Origin: Asterionellopsis glacialis
Lineage: Eukaryota; Bacillariophyta; Plagiogrammaphyceae; Rhaphoneidales; Asterionellopsidaceae
DNA length: 17,474 bases
Direction of reading: 5' to 3'
NCBI GenBank assembly: GCA_014885115.2
Contig: WKLE02001637.1
Span: 1-17,474 of the forward strand
Part shown: positions 9,775-17,300 of the stretch, one piece after another
Layout of the letters: every line of letters starts with the position of its first letter
Position numbering within the stretch: the first letter of the stretch is position 1
Position numbers and translations under genes: made by a program
Notes under the pieces: generated by a model
Seen by the model: the letters and a program-made list of their open reading frames with translations, nothing else
The model's database searches: none
What the model was told of the DNA's origin: nothing

Positions 9775-10740
9775 TTAATGATGATAGTATTGCAGGTCAG
9801 TAGTTGAACTCCTGAAAATGTTTTGAACTTCAACATCAACATAGCGACCTTTGTGATCAGAGTCTATGCCCATTTTGAAGGGTAATACGCCTGCGTTTGT
9901 TGTATTTGCTGCGATTTTAGGACAGCCGTAAATATGATCTTTTTGATGCATGCCTCGTGTATATGTATGCGGACAACTTTCTCCATGAATTAGATGGTGC
10001 AGATTTGTCATAGCCAGACTGTCCATTGTTTGCCAAAGCTTCAAAATAGATGACAGACCTTCCTCATTGGCATCAATCATAAGTACAACAGCTTCATCAT
10101 TTTCCCTCCTAGATGAGATGATATCCTTAAGGTCTTCTAAAATTTGATGTCTCGGATCTGGTGCTGGAGACCTGTTTAGCAGTAATGATGACTGTTGTGC
10201 ATGTGCTGTCATATCTCTGCTGTTACCTTTCTCTTGACAAACTCTGTATGCAGTAATTACTGTCAGGTTTGTATCTCCTTTGAATGTCATCCATGTCCAT
10301 CTTCCAAGTCTGGTATTGTTGCCAGATGATGACACTCTGTCCACCCATTTACCTACTGTCATAGTAGCTGTTCCTCCTCTTTGTATATCAGATACAGATG
10401 GTATTTGAGATGTTGAAAATTGTGTCTTTGTAGTTTTCCATGTCTTGAAGTTTTTGGACTGTTTGCACAGATTCCTGATTGTATATGAGTATTTGTCTTT
10501 TAGATATACTTTTTTGCAGTTGGCGTGGGTTTCTGCTAATCCTATAACTCCAGCATCAAGTGCTTTTGATGTCATGAATATGTCTGTGAGTTTTGTTGGT
10601 GTTGTGAAGATGCCATATGTGTTTATGAAGAAGAATTGTAAAGCTGTATCATTATTTTCTTTGTGGGGATGTGAGTATGTGTTTTTTGTTTGTTTGTTTA
10701 ATTGTGTGATAAATAGTGTGTTTGTTGCATTTGTCATCAT
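9775..10740 (-). pseudogene. LINE APE-type endonuclease domain of ORF2
   Basis: This endonuclease nicks the target DNA so that RT can prime on it. The 321-residue stretch has the exonuclease-endonuclease-phosphatase landmarks in order: Asn40 (FINTYGI), Glu70 (GLAETHANC), GGTATMTVGKWV at 122-133, Tyr165 (ITAYRVCQ), Asp223 and Asn225 (MIDANEE), Asp268-His269 (KDHIYGC) and Ser294-Asp295-His296 (DSDHKGRYVDV). The predicted start ATG lies nine bases past the ORF1 stop and in the same frame, so translation could begin here or continue from ORF1 through the TAG. The frame ends at a TAA near 9775 (…LQYYHH), where the linker continues in another frame. This domain is one of the best preserved parts of the element: it shows no stop across 321 codons and all catalytic positions are present. 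Confidence 0.9.
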
Positions 10741-10749
10741 GTTGGGGAA

Positions 10750-11934
10750 CTAGAGTGCTGGCCCCATTGTAGGCCAGGGACTCCTTGGAGACTGATGGGA
10801 TGTATTAGTGTTGGAAGGCGTTCCAATGCCAAGTTGTTGACATGGACTGTCCACTTCCTCATTGCTTGGATTAACTTTCTGTTGTTTACGAAGAGGCAAT
10901 GTCAGAGTTGTGGCTGTTTGAAGTTGTAGTTGTTGATTTACTGTTTGATTCACAAGGTCTTTTAAGTTGTTTTTGATTAGATCTTTGAATAGTGATCTCT
11001 GGTCCTCTAGTGCTTGTTTGTGATTTTCTTGAATAACCTCAAGTGTCTGTTGGAGTTTTGCATTGCTTGCGGTAACTTCCGATAATTTGTTGTTCAGTGA
11101 GTTAAATTTTTGAAGACTATTTTCCCATTCTATTTTAGATTCTTGTTTTAATTCATCAAACCATCCTTGTACTTCTGATTTTAAGGTGGCGACAGAGGTG
11201 TTGTGAGCTACTGTGGTATCTGTGTGATTTTGTACAATTTTGGGAGGTGAGTTCCATGCATTTTTTGCTGGCGCTGATGATGATCCTAAGGAGGATACAT
11301 CATCACCATAACCTAGCATTATGGTTGGGGGGCGTTTTTGTGCAGTGTATTGACCCAATTGAGTGCTTGATGCTGTGGAATTAGTCCCCTTGGTCTCAGG
11401 TGTAAACGATACTCTGTATGATTTGATGCTTTTGTAGTAAATGTCCGCTGCGCTGAAAGTGGAGATTGCTGAGTTGTCATCATGAATATTGATTGAATCT
11501 AGATGATTTTGAATGGATTTAAAATAGTTTTCAATGAATTCTTGCTTCAATTTTGCTTTGAGAGTGATGAACAAGTCATCAACAGCTGTGTTTAGATGTT
11601 CTCTGTAAATGACGAGATATCCATTTTTCCCCCAAAATAAGTTTGAATTACTGGAGTTTTTTTGCGATAGTAGGTATTCTTGAAATGAGTATGTAGCACA
11701 AGTTTCTGCATGTTCTTCCATTCCTTTGATTGGTTGGGGAGTGGTAATGTTGGCAAATCCAATGATTGACTTTTTTTGTAATTGCGTGATAAGGTTGTCA
11801 TGATCTCTTGCTACTTTAATCAATTCAGTATTGGATACTATTCCTGGAATAGGATTAAAAGGAATAATCTGGGCATGCTTGAGGCTATCTGGTATAGATT
11901 CAGGTTGAGACAATCCTTTAAGAATTGCATGCAT
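10750..11934 (-). pseudogene. LINE ORF1 C-terminal part, coiled-coil protein
   Basis: ORF1 proteins of LINEs bind RNA and trimerise through a coiled coil. This 394-residue stretch has a Ser/Thr-rich middle (180-250), then a heptad-like charged segment (about 250-335: LKSEVQGWFDELKQESKIEW and onward), then a Gln-rich patch (NQQLQLQ, 333-339) and a Pro/Ser-rich tail. No zinc knuckle is seen here. It ends with TAG at 10750-10752, followed in the same frame by FPN and the ORF2 ATG at 10740. The upstream N-terminal part (12051-12614) is in another frame, so the start at 11934 is not the natural one. Confidence 0.7.
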
Positions 11935-12614
11935 GCATCCTTGTACATTGCTTAGGCTACACCTGATGCCAATGACCCAAATGAAAATGTCATTGGGACC
12001 CTTTCCAATGCAACTGCAACAAGTTCACAGTGGGCGTATTCTTCCAAATTTCAAATGATAAGCTCCTGAAGTTTTTCTTGAAGGTTGTTGAGTCTTGTCC
12101 AATTGGGATGACTATCTCTGACCCAAGAAAGTCGGCAATTGTTTGTCGTGGATAATTTAGTTGCAAAAACTCTGTGTTTGTGTGCTTCCAACCATGGCTT
12201 GAGGTGCTTTTGGAGGTCTGTGTAGTTATTCAATGTTTTGATGTACATAAAGAACTTAAGAGTTTGTTTGTTGTTACGGTCAGTTGATGCAGTAGTACCT
12301 GCAATCCAGTCTGAAAGTGCCTTTTTATCCTTTGGGAGTTGTTCAATGGTTGTGATCCGATTGATTTTAGACTTACTGTTTTGTTCTTCATCCTCCCATT
12401 TTAGAATGTTGGTGGTAGAGTTGATCTTCAAAAGTTCTGCGAAGAAGATCTTTAGATGATGTGGTACATTTAAAAAGTTTGTCTGATTTTCATATGAAGG
12501 TAGATTCATATGCGTCTGAAGACAAAATTTGTAGCAAGTTGATGTTTCAGTGCAAAAACTTTTTCGCAACTTTGTTGTTTTTCCCGACTTCTGTCCACTT
12601 GTTTGATTTACCAT
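11935..12614 (-). pseudogene. LINE ORF1 N-terminal part, truncated at its 5' end
   Basis: Open from 12614 to a TGA at 12051-12053 on -. It contains EQLPKDKKALSDWIAGTT, then KQTLKFFMYIKTLNNY, then KPWLEAHKHRVFATKLSTT and WVRDSHPNWTRLNNLQEKL, a composition resembling ORF1 of algal LINEs as I remember them. I do not recognise an established domain. After the TGA the same frame continues with EYAHCELVAVALERVPMTF and another stop (TAA near 11953) before the frame change that leads into the part starting at 11934. The apparent first codon overlaps the LTR sequence at 12608, so the true ORF1 start has been lost, and the LINE is 5' truncated at least slightly. Confidence 0.65.
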
Positions 12615-12779
12615 TTACTAATAATTCCTGAATCTTTTACTTCTTACTAAAGTGCCCAATCTTCTCCAGATTAAACTAAGCTTATAATTTTCATCACCAA
12701 ATAAAAGTTTTCTTTTCTTTTGTGTGTTGATTGTCTGATTGTTGTGTTGTGCTGCCATTGACACTAGTGGCATAGGGCA
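12608..12779 (+). repeat. 5' LTR of Gypsy copy 2, 5' truncated
   Basis: Bases 12608-12740 match 878-1010 with about ten differences over equal lengths, and the right border ...CATAGGGCA matches 1016-1024. The position directly upstream of a primer-binding-like site and gag fits a 5' LTR. The first part of the LTR (about 40-60 bases in copy 1) is missing: homology starts abruptly at TTACCATTTACT, where the LINE 5' end abuts. It carries AATAAA at 12700-12705 in the same place as copy 1, probably the element's polyadenylation signal. Confidence 0.78.
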
Positions 12780-12797
12780 TGGTAACGTTACTCCCGC
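12780..12797 (+). other. Probable Gypsy primer-binding site
   Basis: TGGTAACGTTACTCCCGC starts directly after the LTR end CA at 12779. A TGG start is what a tRNA 3' CCA would pair with. The implied primer tRNA 3' end would be GCGGGAGTAACGTTACCA. It does not look like the initiator-Met type familiar in plant elements. The tRNA identity is not known. Confidence 0.5.
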
Positions 12798-12825
12798 TTT
12801 CAGAGGATTCTAACTCAAAAAAAAG

Positions 12826-13891
12826 ATGAAGACCTTTTACTCCTCCAATGAGTTTCAGAAGAAAGCTCAGGAGTTGAGTCAACAGCAGACTCTGCAGAAT
12901 CCACCTGCAATTCCCTTTGTGAAAACAAAGAAGGAGAGGTTGAAGTTGAAAGACGATTACAAAGATTTGTACAAGACCATTGAGGTCTGAATTGATCCCT
13001 CTGACGAAGGCTCCGATTCTGAGACCATTGAAAAGAGAGTCAAACAATTTGAGGATGGATCTGCTGAAGAGTGGATCCAGTGGAGGATTGAGTTTGCTGA
13101 GGTTGAGAGGGATTATCCCCTCACCAAAGCCTCATCCAAGATCTCCATGGCGCTCACCCTTTTGAAGGGTAGAGCAAGGCAGCTGTTCCAAGCAGCAAAT
13201 GCCAATCGCCAGAGCAAAAATGCAAGTCTCAAGAAACCAGCCCAAAAAGATCCTGAACAGGTATTTGAATTGGTACTGGACAAGGTAGGCAAGGCACCAG
13301 AAGAACTACCTTTGCTATCACTTAGTGATGAATGATGACTGCATGTTGCAAGATTTTGTCATGAGGCTTTGCCAGTTAAATAAATATATACCGGTAAAAA
13401 TATTCGAAATTTTGACTATGACGAACTTATTGATATACTGGATTGGGCGAAACCACTTAAGTGGGAATCTGCCCTACTAGCTAGCAACCTTGACCCTCAT
13501 TATCTCTCGTGGGAAGATACCATCAACTACTTCGAAAAGTTAGAGGTACGCGATAATATAGATCATGAACTCTCTAAGTCAGAAAACCTAAACAGGAGAT
13601 CAAGAAGAATTGCAAGCATGAACAAACAGAAAAGAATTCTGATTGCAATAACAATGGAAGCAATAACAAGGGCCAGCGCACTCATAAGTGGTGAAGCAAC
13701 TGTTGTATGAACAACCATAACACCAACCAATGTACTGCAGACAAGTTGAAAAAGAAGGATTTGGGCAAATCCAAGACTTACACACAAGAACAGGTAAACG
13801 CAATGATTAGTTTGCTCAAAGTATCAAATGATAGTAAGAAAAAGAAACATAAATTGCAGTATGAAACAGATTCTTCTTCCAATAACAAACC
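12826..13891 (+). pseudogene. Gypsy gag with nucleocapsid zinc knuckle, broken (copy 2)
   Basis: Gag would form the particle that packages the element RNA. From ATG at 12826 the frame gives MKTFYSSNEFQKKAQEL and a stop (TGA 12988-12990), then the same frame continues to 13335 with FEDGSAEEWIQWRIEFAEVE (capsid region) and SMALTLLKGRARQLFQAAN. A pair of frame changes around 13330-13400 carries the DCMLQDFVMRLCQLNKYIP stretch in a second frame. From about 13405 the first frame resumes with FDYDELIDILDWAKPLKWE and LSWEDTINYFEKLE. Another change near 13585 brings a basic stretch, a TGA near 13690 and the knuckle-like CCMNNHNTNQC (13698-13730), which resembles the nucleocapsid CCHC of algal Gypsy elements. 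The last frame runs to the TAA at 13889-13891. Domain order and the LTR and PBS upstream support gag. Confidence 0.8.
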
Positions 13892-14715
13892 TAGTTTATA
13901 ATTTACTCAACATAGTAAAATTAAACGTAAAAATAGTAGCAAAGAATTTGCCAATTACTTTACACCTACTTCCTATACTCTATCAAACCTTTTTCCCCAA
14001 TGTAGAACAATCGTACAATATGCTGTGCAGTCAGCAACAAGCAAAAAAGCAAAAATCTATGCACTGCACTACTGAAGTAGTAGTCAAGATAATAGACTGA
14101 GATGGCAAATCCTACTTGACACCGGTACTACCGCGACAATCATCCTTAAAAATTTCGTGGAAGGCCAGTTCTTACAAGAACCCTAAACCTACACAGTGGA
14201 ACACTATGGGTGGTAACTTTATCACTAAGTGGAAAGCGCAAATAAAATTTACACTCCTGGAGTTCATGGTCAAAAAGACAATAGTTTGGTCTTGTCACGT
14301 GGACGAAAGAACAAACCAAACAGATGCACAGTACAACATGATTGTCAAAACCGATCTGATGCATGCCATGGGCTTTGACATCTTCTCTAGCCCACAAACT
14401 ATCCACTGGGAAGGGTATGAACTACCCATGAAATACCGCAGAGAAAGCTCAGACCCTAACTGCAGGGAAGCGATCTACAACATGGCATTCCAACCACCTG
14501 TCTTCAAGGAATTGGAACTATGGCAATCATCCATTTTAGATGCTAATTATGACAAAGTGGATTTAGGCAAGGCAGCCACTCACTGGAAACACCTTACTTA
14601 TACAAAATTCAATGCAAAAACATGTGGAAAATGTACTACACAGTGCCATTGTGTAGACCAAAGAAGACAAATTGGTGACAAAACAATTGACGCAATGACG
14701 ATAGCAATTTCTTGA
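13892..14715 (+). pseudogene. Gypsy protease and pol start, broken and 3' truncated (copy 2)
   Basis: The active site of a retroviral aspartic protease is readable as QILLDTGTTATIILKNF with D-T-G at 14118-14126. Upstream, 13892-14100 is Ser/Lys/Asn-rich with a TGA near 14073. The frame changes near 14165, and an open 199-codon stretch to 14715 continues the fold: QWNTMGGNFITKWK, SCHVDERTNQTDAQYNMIVK, TDLMHAMGFDI and WEGYELPMKYR, then ILDANYDKVDLGK, which precedes the RT in this family. Similarity fades after about 14600, and no RT, RNase H or integrase follows, so the copy is truncated at its 3' side near 14650-14715. No matching 3' LTR appears downstream in the window. Confidence 0.82.
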
Positions 14716-15318
14716 CAGATATGCAAAACCAGAAAACAACACACATACCATTATAATCGTGATTAATTTACCTTTCAAATGAGACTCGTAACAGAGTGAT
14801 CCGTTGTGATTACAATGTTTAATGATTAGATCTTGTTTGGTCATGCCATTGGTGACACTGATTAGGGTGTGGTGAAATACATTAAAAAAAAAAACGTTTA
14901 ATATAGTTTTTTCATTTTTTTTGAAATTACTATATACTTTTTTTATTTATAAAATATTTCTTTTTTAGGAGTTCAACACATGAACAGCTCTCACTTCATC
15001 CGGTGTACAATTTTTTTACATAATTTTTTGGTACTAAAAAAAATAAATATAAAAGACAAAAAAATTGGCTAAATGATTATAAATACACTAGAGAAATGTT
15101 CTAAATACACTAGAGAAATGTTTTTTACATTATGTGGTATGCATTCCATGCACATTCTACATGATTCCAACATGTAATTCAAACAAATATAGCCGCGCCA
15201 TAAAATGAGGCATTTTTTTGAATTCCAGCACAACCCAAGTGATGTTGTCTGGTTTGATGACACATCATTAATCAAATAGGATTACAGGGTTGATTGTTGT
15301 CCATAAACACTTGAGATC
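14716..15318. other. AT-rich spacer without a recognised gene
   Basis: No coding stretch with a family pattern is seen on either strand. Bases about 14880-15065 are very AT-rich with A and T runs (for example 14882-14893 and 14926-14970). A 22-base near-tandem duplication sits at 15081-15122. An in-frame TAA at 15304-15306 closes the frame ahead of the next gene. The stretch may include its promoter, but I could not identify a TATA box or initiator. Confidence 0.7.
15081..15122. repeat. 22-bp tandem duplication
   Basis: AAATACACTAGAGAAATGTT occurs at 15081-15100 and again at 15103-15122, separated by CT, giving a 22-base period. Perfect identity of the 20 bases. No function is suggested by the sequence. 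Confidence 0.95.
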
Positions 15319-16505
15319 ATGGCACCACCAAATGTTTACACATATGAAAAGGTACCAAATTCAGATCAAAGCAGCAGCATAAGTTTAAGTTCTGATAGTG
15401 TTACTGTTGCAGAATACAATGAGCTGAAGGCCAGGTTTCAGCAAGAGCAGTCAGAAAAACTTCAGTTATCAGCCAACTTGTCAATTTCTCATAGTTCAGT
15501 TGGAGTAGATGACAATACCAAAGCACAGATCAGCAGGTACGTAAAGTATACTATTTTTCATGATATTAAATTTATTAAGTCCACTGAAGAATGTGAAGAC
15601 TTAAGTAATAAGCATACATTTGGAAGAAGAGTTCTTTCTCATCTGACAAACACAAACACAAAAAAAGTGAATCGAAGAGACCTTTGGAATGCATACAAGC
15701 AAATTGCAAAAACTGCTCTCAATATTTGTAGATCAGATGTGCAGTATGGTATTCAGGAACAAGTCCTTTTCATGTTCCAAAAAAAAGATTGGGAACAAGG
15801 AAAGTTGGACAAAGAAACTTCTGCCAAAATAGGATGGCTCAAAAATAAAGGAACCATGGTATCAAAAGGTAAATGCTATATATTTTATTAATTTTGGTTC
15901 ATACAAAAATGTAACTTGTTTACTCTTAATTTTGTTTACTTTAAAACCTTCTTAGAAGGTTATTCCCAAATTAGTCTTTCAGATATAATGAATCTTAGGA
16001 GGAAGAAGAACAATGGCTACTATTTCTTTTATGACTGCATCTTGAGATGTGTTGTAGCCAAAATGAAATGGAACGCACAAACTTACCTATCAGTTGTTTG
16101 ATTACTGTTTCTGATGAAGCAATTGCCTTGTTAGTTCTTGAAAATGGATGGGCAAAATGGAAACAACAGTATGAAAACAAATTACAGGATCACAAAGAGA
16201 AGAAGAAGATCAAGTATTTATACACAAATGATGAAAGAGATGGCAATTCAAGCTTTGATGGATGGAAACCTGAAGGCTTGGCAAGGTTAAATTGTCTTGT
16301 TTATGAGGTTATCAAAGATAGGAATTCACTAGAGGGCCAAGCTTTTGATAGTAGATACAATGAAAATTTATTGGAATCTTTGAGTGAGGCTGTTGCTAAG
16401 AAAAAGCGTCCAGAGAAATTGAACCCACAAGTTAAAGCCCGTAATGAGATTCAACTTTACAATGCTAATCTAGAAACAGAGTTGTCGCGAGTAGACTTGA
16501 ATTAA
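15319..16505 (+). CDS. Unknown two-exon protein, with one apparent 1-base frame break
   Basis: I do not recognise this family. ATG 15319 (GATCATGGC) is preceded by an in-frame TAA at 15304-15306. Exon 1 (15319-15868, 183 full codons) encodes a Ser-rich N-terminus, a short charged helix (VAEYNELKARFQQEQSEKLQ, about residues 29-48) and a region with YVKYTIFHDIKFI and FGRRVLSHL. The intron is 15869-15955 or 15869-15982. Exon 2 continues with DIMNLRRKKNNGYYFFYD to about 16098, where this frame hits TGA at 16099-16101. The -1 frame continues the protein (SDEAIALLVLENGWAKW, WKPEGLARLNCLVYEVIKDR) and stops at TAA 16503-16505. The overall size would be about 365 residues. A 1-base indel between 16047 and 16098 is the simplest reading; a genuine mutation, assembly error or very short intron are the options. 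The tail is Lys-rich and acidic, with no membrane segment or signal peptide. Its neighbourhood of transposons leaves open that it is transposon-derived. Confidence 0.7.
15869..15955 (+). other. Spliceosomal intron (87 nt, alternative acceptor 27 nt further)
   Basis: Donor AG|GTAAAT at 15868/15869 and acceptor ...CTTCTTAG ending at 15955 give an in-frame join (SKEGYSQ). A second, more canonical acceptor TCTTTCAG ends at 15982 and also keeps the frame, skipping nine residues. TTAG at 15974 would put a stop soon after. The T-rich stretch between is typical of an intron. Without splicing the frame runs into TAA at 15889-15891. Confidence 0.75.
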
Positions 16506-16538
16506 ACAACAGATGCTCTTATTCTGATTGTTTCATTG

Positions 16539-16544
16539 AATAAA
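16539..16544 (+). promoter_or_regulatory. Polyadenylation-like signal AATAAA
   Basis: AATAAA begins 33 bases after the TAA of the unknown gene, a fitting distance for a short 3' UTR. Many AT-rich sequences contain this hexamer by chance, so support is only positional. Confidence 0.4.
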
Positions 16545-16587
16545 ATTAAGTCTCCATGTGAGTTGTATTTTTCCATTAGATGTTTTT

Positions 16588-16664
16588 TTTTGAGTGATGG
16601 ATCTACAAAAAATAAGTCACTCCAGTGCCTTTTTTTGAGTCTAAAATGATTGCATCACTCAAAA
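16588..16664. repeat. 12-bp perfect inverted repeat with 53-base loop
   Basis: TTTTGAGTGATG (16588-16599) pairs with CATCACTCAAAA (16653-16664). A partial third copy, TTTTTTTGAGT, lies at 16630-16640 inside the loop. It could form a hairpin in the 3' flank or mark the remnant of a short inverted-repeat element; no target duplication is evident. Confidence 0.75.
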
Positions 16665-17118
16665 TAAGGAGCTGGGCTGGCTTTTTATAATGCTAAACAT
16701 ACTATGATTAAGAGTAAATGTTGACTCAAAGTGACACTTTTTTTGGTCCATAAAACCAACATGAATTGTGGTACTGAAATCTCTCAGTTTCATGTCAAGA
16801 CTGAACAGATATCCTTTTCTGATGAATGAATGCCAGAAAGTCTTCCTTTCTACAAAGAAATGATGTTCCCTGGTCTCTCTTTTTATGAGAAGTGGCATTA
16901 GCATATAAGTATAGGTACATTTCTTTCAAACCATCAACAGATTGCATACATTGTGCAAATACTGAATGTACATCATACGTTACAAAAATCTTGTGGCAAC
17001 AGAAAAAAATAAGAACACAATGAGAGAGAAAGCATTACAACAACTACAATAAAATTTAACAACAAAAAGACACGAGACTTGCACCATATGTCAATCAACC
17101 GTAGTACGGACGGACCGT

Positions 17119-17183
17119 GATGTGATGACGTCACAGACCAGACAGACATGATGATGTGATGATGTCATTGAGCAGACAGACAT
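17119..17183. repeat. 31-base direct repeat pair carrying CRE-like sites
   Basis: Units 17119-17149 and 17153-17183 share 27 of 31 bases (period 34). Both contain GATGTGATGA and CAGACAGACAT or its close variant. The first has TGACGTCA at 17126-17133; in the second the same position reads TGATGTCA (17160-17167), a C-to-T change at the CpG. Confidence 0.9.
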
Positions 17184-17300
17184 AAACGCACAGTGACGCA
17201 CAGCTTTATTGTGAACGCTGACGTCATGATGGGAAGCGTATTGAAATCCAATCCGCAGCAGAACACGGTGAAGCGCCTGACATGGAGCGTTCCGATTGGC
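17119..17300. promoter_or_regulatory. Promoter-like patch with CRE and CCAAT boxes
   Basis: Two perfect TGACGTCA palindromes (17126-17133 and 17219-17226), one degenerate copy (17160-17167) and two CCAAT boxes (17248-17252 on +, and 17295-17299 as ATTGG, i.e. on -) lie within 180 bases. The patch is visibly richer in G and C and CpG than its AT-rich surroundings. TGACGTCA is the classical binding site of CREB/ATF-type bZIP factors, and CCAAT is bound by NF-Y. The combination suggests a promoter, probably of a gene starting right of 17474 or one running leftward. No transcription start can be fixed from sequence. Confidence 0.5.

Larger units (their letters stand above)
4754..12607 (-). mobile_element. 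Non-LTR retrotransposon (LINE) with APE, RT and RNase H, near full length
   Basis: Read on the - strand from 12607 down, the order is ORF1 (coiled-coil, RNA-binding type), apurinic-like endonuclease, reverse transcriptase, RNase H, zinc-knuckle tail, a roughly 0.7 kb 3' noncoding part, and a run of 27 A's (T's on + at 4754-4780). This layout and the terminal poly(A) define a LINE; RNase H places it near I-like or Ambal-like families, by inference. The coding part has several frame breaks and stops, so it is dead as read. The 5' end abuts the LTR of Gypsy copy 2 at 12608. No target-site duplication is visible around 4753 and 12608, so the left and right borders remain inferred. Confidence 0.8.
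16506..17100. other. 3' flank of the unknown gene, no recognised gene
   Basis: It holds a polyadenylation-like AATAAA 33 bases after the stop, an inverted repeat at 16588-16664 and runs of T. On the - strand an open stretch from ATG 16947 down to TGA 16795-16797 (about 50 codons, with MYLYLYANATSHKK) has a protein-like look but no family match, and continues without a start upstream to about 17020. I do not call it a gene. Confidence 0.6.

Noticed and set aside
10445..10753. 102-codon hydrophobic open frame on +
   Set aside because: It is antisense to the LINE endonuclease; its membrane-like look comes from T-rich complement of Lys/Asn codons.
4754..12608. Target-site duplication flanking the LINE
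   Set aside because: Flanking words (AAACTCTAATTTTGGA on the left and TTACCATTTACTAATAATT on the right) share only short AT-rich words, which is no evidence of a duplication.
12694..13047. 117-codon open frame on - across the LTR and gag start
   Set aside because: It crosses the LTR, PBS and gag boundary and is antisense to recognised gag.
14716..15318. Continuation of Gypsy copy 2 pol (RT)
   Set aside because: None of the RT motifs is seen on + after 14715; the sequence turns AT-rich and non-coding.
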